Shown piece after piece: positions 63,899 to 64,000 of a stretch of 64,000 nucleotides of DNA (the stretch's first letter is position 1; each line of letters begins with the position of its first letter). The stretch is from Agriotes lineatus. Lineage: Eukaryota; Arthropoda; Insecta; Coleoptera; Elateridae. The stretch covers positions 1 to 64,000 of the forward strand of contig CALNHX010002992.1 in the NCBI GenBank assembly GCA_940337035.1, read 5' to 3'. The notes beneath the pieces were generated by a model. The model searched no databases. It was not told where the DNA came from and saw only the letters and a program-made list of their open reading frames with translations. Made by a program: the position numbers and the translations under genes.

Positions 63899-64000
63899 CG
63901 GTTTCATAATATCGGCTTGAAATCCACTTTAGCTAAAGTCAACTTTAACTTTAAGCCAACTTGTGAGTTTTAAAGCGGTGGTGTTTCATAAAAGTACATA
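63899..64000 (+). mobile_element. start of a Harbinger-like element (cut by window edge)
   Basis: GGCCGGTTTCATAATATCGG followed by CCACTTTAGCTAAAGTC and ACTTTAA motifs resembles the terminal block at 34195-34345. The rest lies outside the window. Confidence 0.5.

Overview
The window looks like repeat-dominated, AT-rich nuclear DNA of an arthropod, most likely an insect. Evidence: eukaryotic GT-AG introns, a nuclear tRNA-Leu gene with Pol III signals, a tRNA-derived SINE, and a transposon mix typical of insects (Polinton, P/THAP9, pogo, hAT, piggyBac, PIF/Harbinger, Penelope-like, LINEs, FLYWCH-type MULE). The species cannot be named. Almost every recognisable protein belongs to a mobile element. 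Possible host genes are the tRNA and three clean 3' exons of a DUF4806-type gene at 22.8-23.4 kb.

Region 1 (1-6.2 kb) is the right-hand part of a Polinton/adintovirus-like element with intact reading frames. On the minus strand lie a capsid-like protein cut by the window edge, two small ORFs, an adenain-type protease and a PLA2-domain protein with a fresh internal duplication. On the plus strand lie an FtsK/A32-type packaging ATPase, a conserved unknown protein, an integrase with chromodomain and a small unknown ORF. DNA polymerase B is not in the window. A 47-bp gap drives the two arms in opposite directions, protease and PLA2 genes share a TAATG stop-start, and an 8-bp minisatellite lies inside. 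An intact tRNA-Leu(TAA) sits about 110 bp beyond the last gene.

Region 2 (6.4-18.7 kb) is a nest of insertions: tandem repeats carrying ecdysone-receptor-like sites, a ZBED-type hAT relic, a P/THAP9 transposase relic split by a 2.2-kb solo LTR with a 4-bp target duplication, an old pogo relic split by a younger pogo element with TIRs and TA target site, and a 930-bp hAT MITE inside that pogo gene with a perfect 8-bp duplication. Another hAT relic follows.

Region 3 (18.7-25.2 kb) is mostly non-coding and rich in MITEs and foldback repeats, with one SINE and the DUF4806 exons.

Region 4 (25.2-41.9 kb) holds a nearly complete Penelope-like element between two 150-bp direct repeats, interrupted by a hAT-type insertion; a divergent Harbinger pair (MADF-BESS and HARBI1-like transposase); a Myb/SANT relic; a ZNF862-like hAT relic; a piggyBac relic split by a LINE fragment; and a second P/THAP9 relic.

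Region 5 (41.9-64 kb) holds a Harbinger element with matching ends and an intact transposase, an unidentified transposon-like ORF, a decayed candidate endogenous viral nucleoprotein-like gene, two hAT relics, long palindromes, two LINE copies, a MULE relic, a Ginger/KRBA2-like integrase gene with one stop codon, and a small P-element-like MITE with an 8-bp duplication.

Readings were done by eye, so splice sites and element edges are proposals unless a target duplication is quoted.
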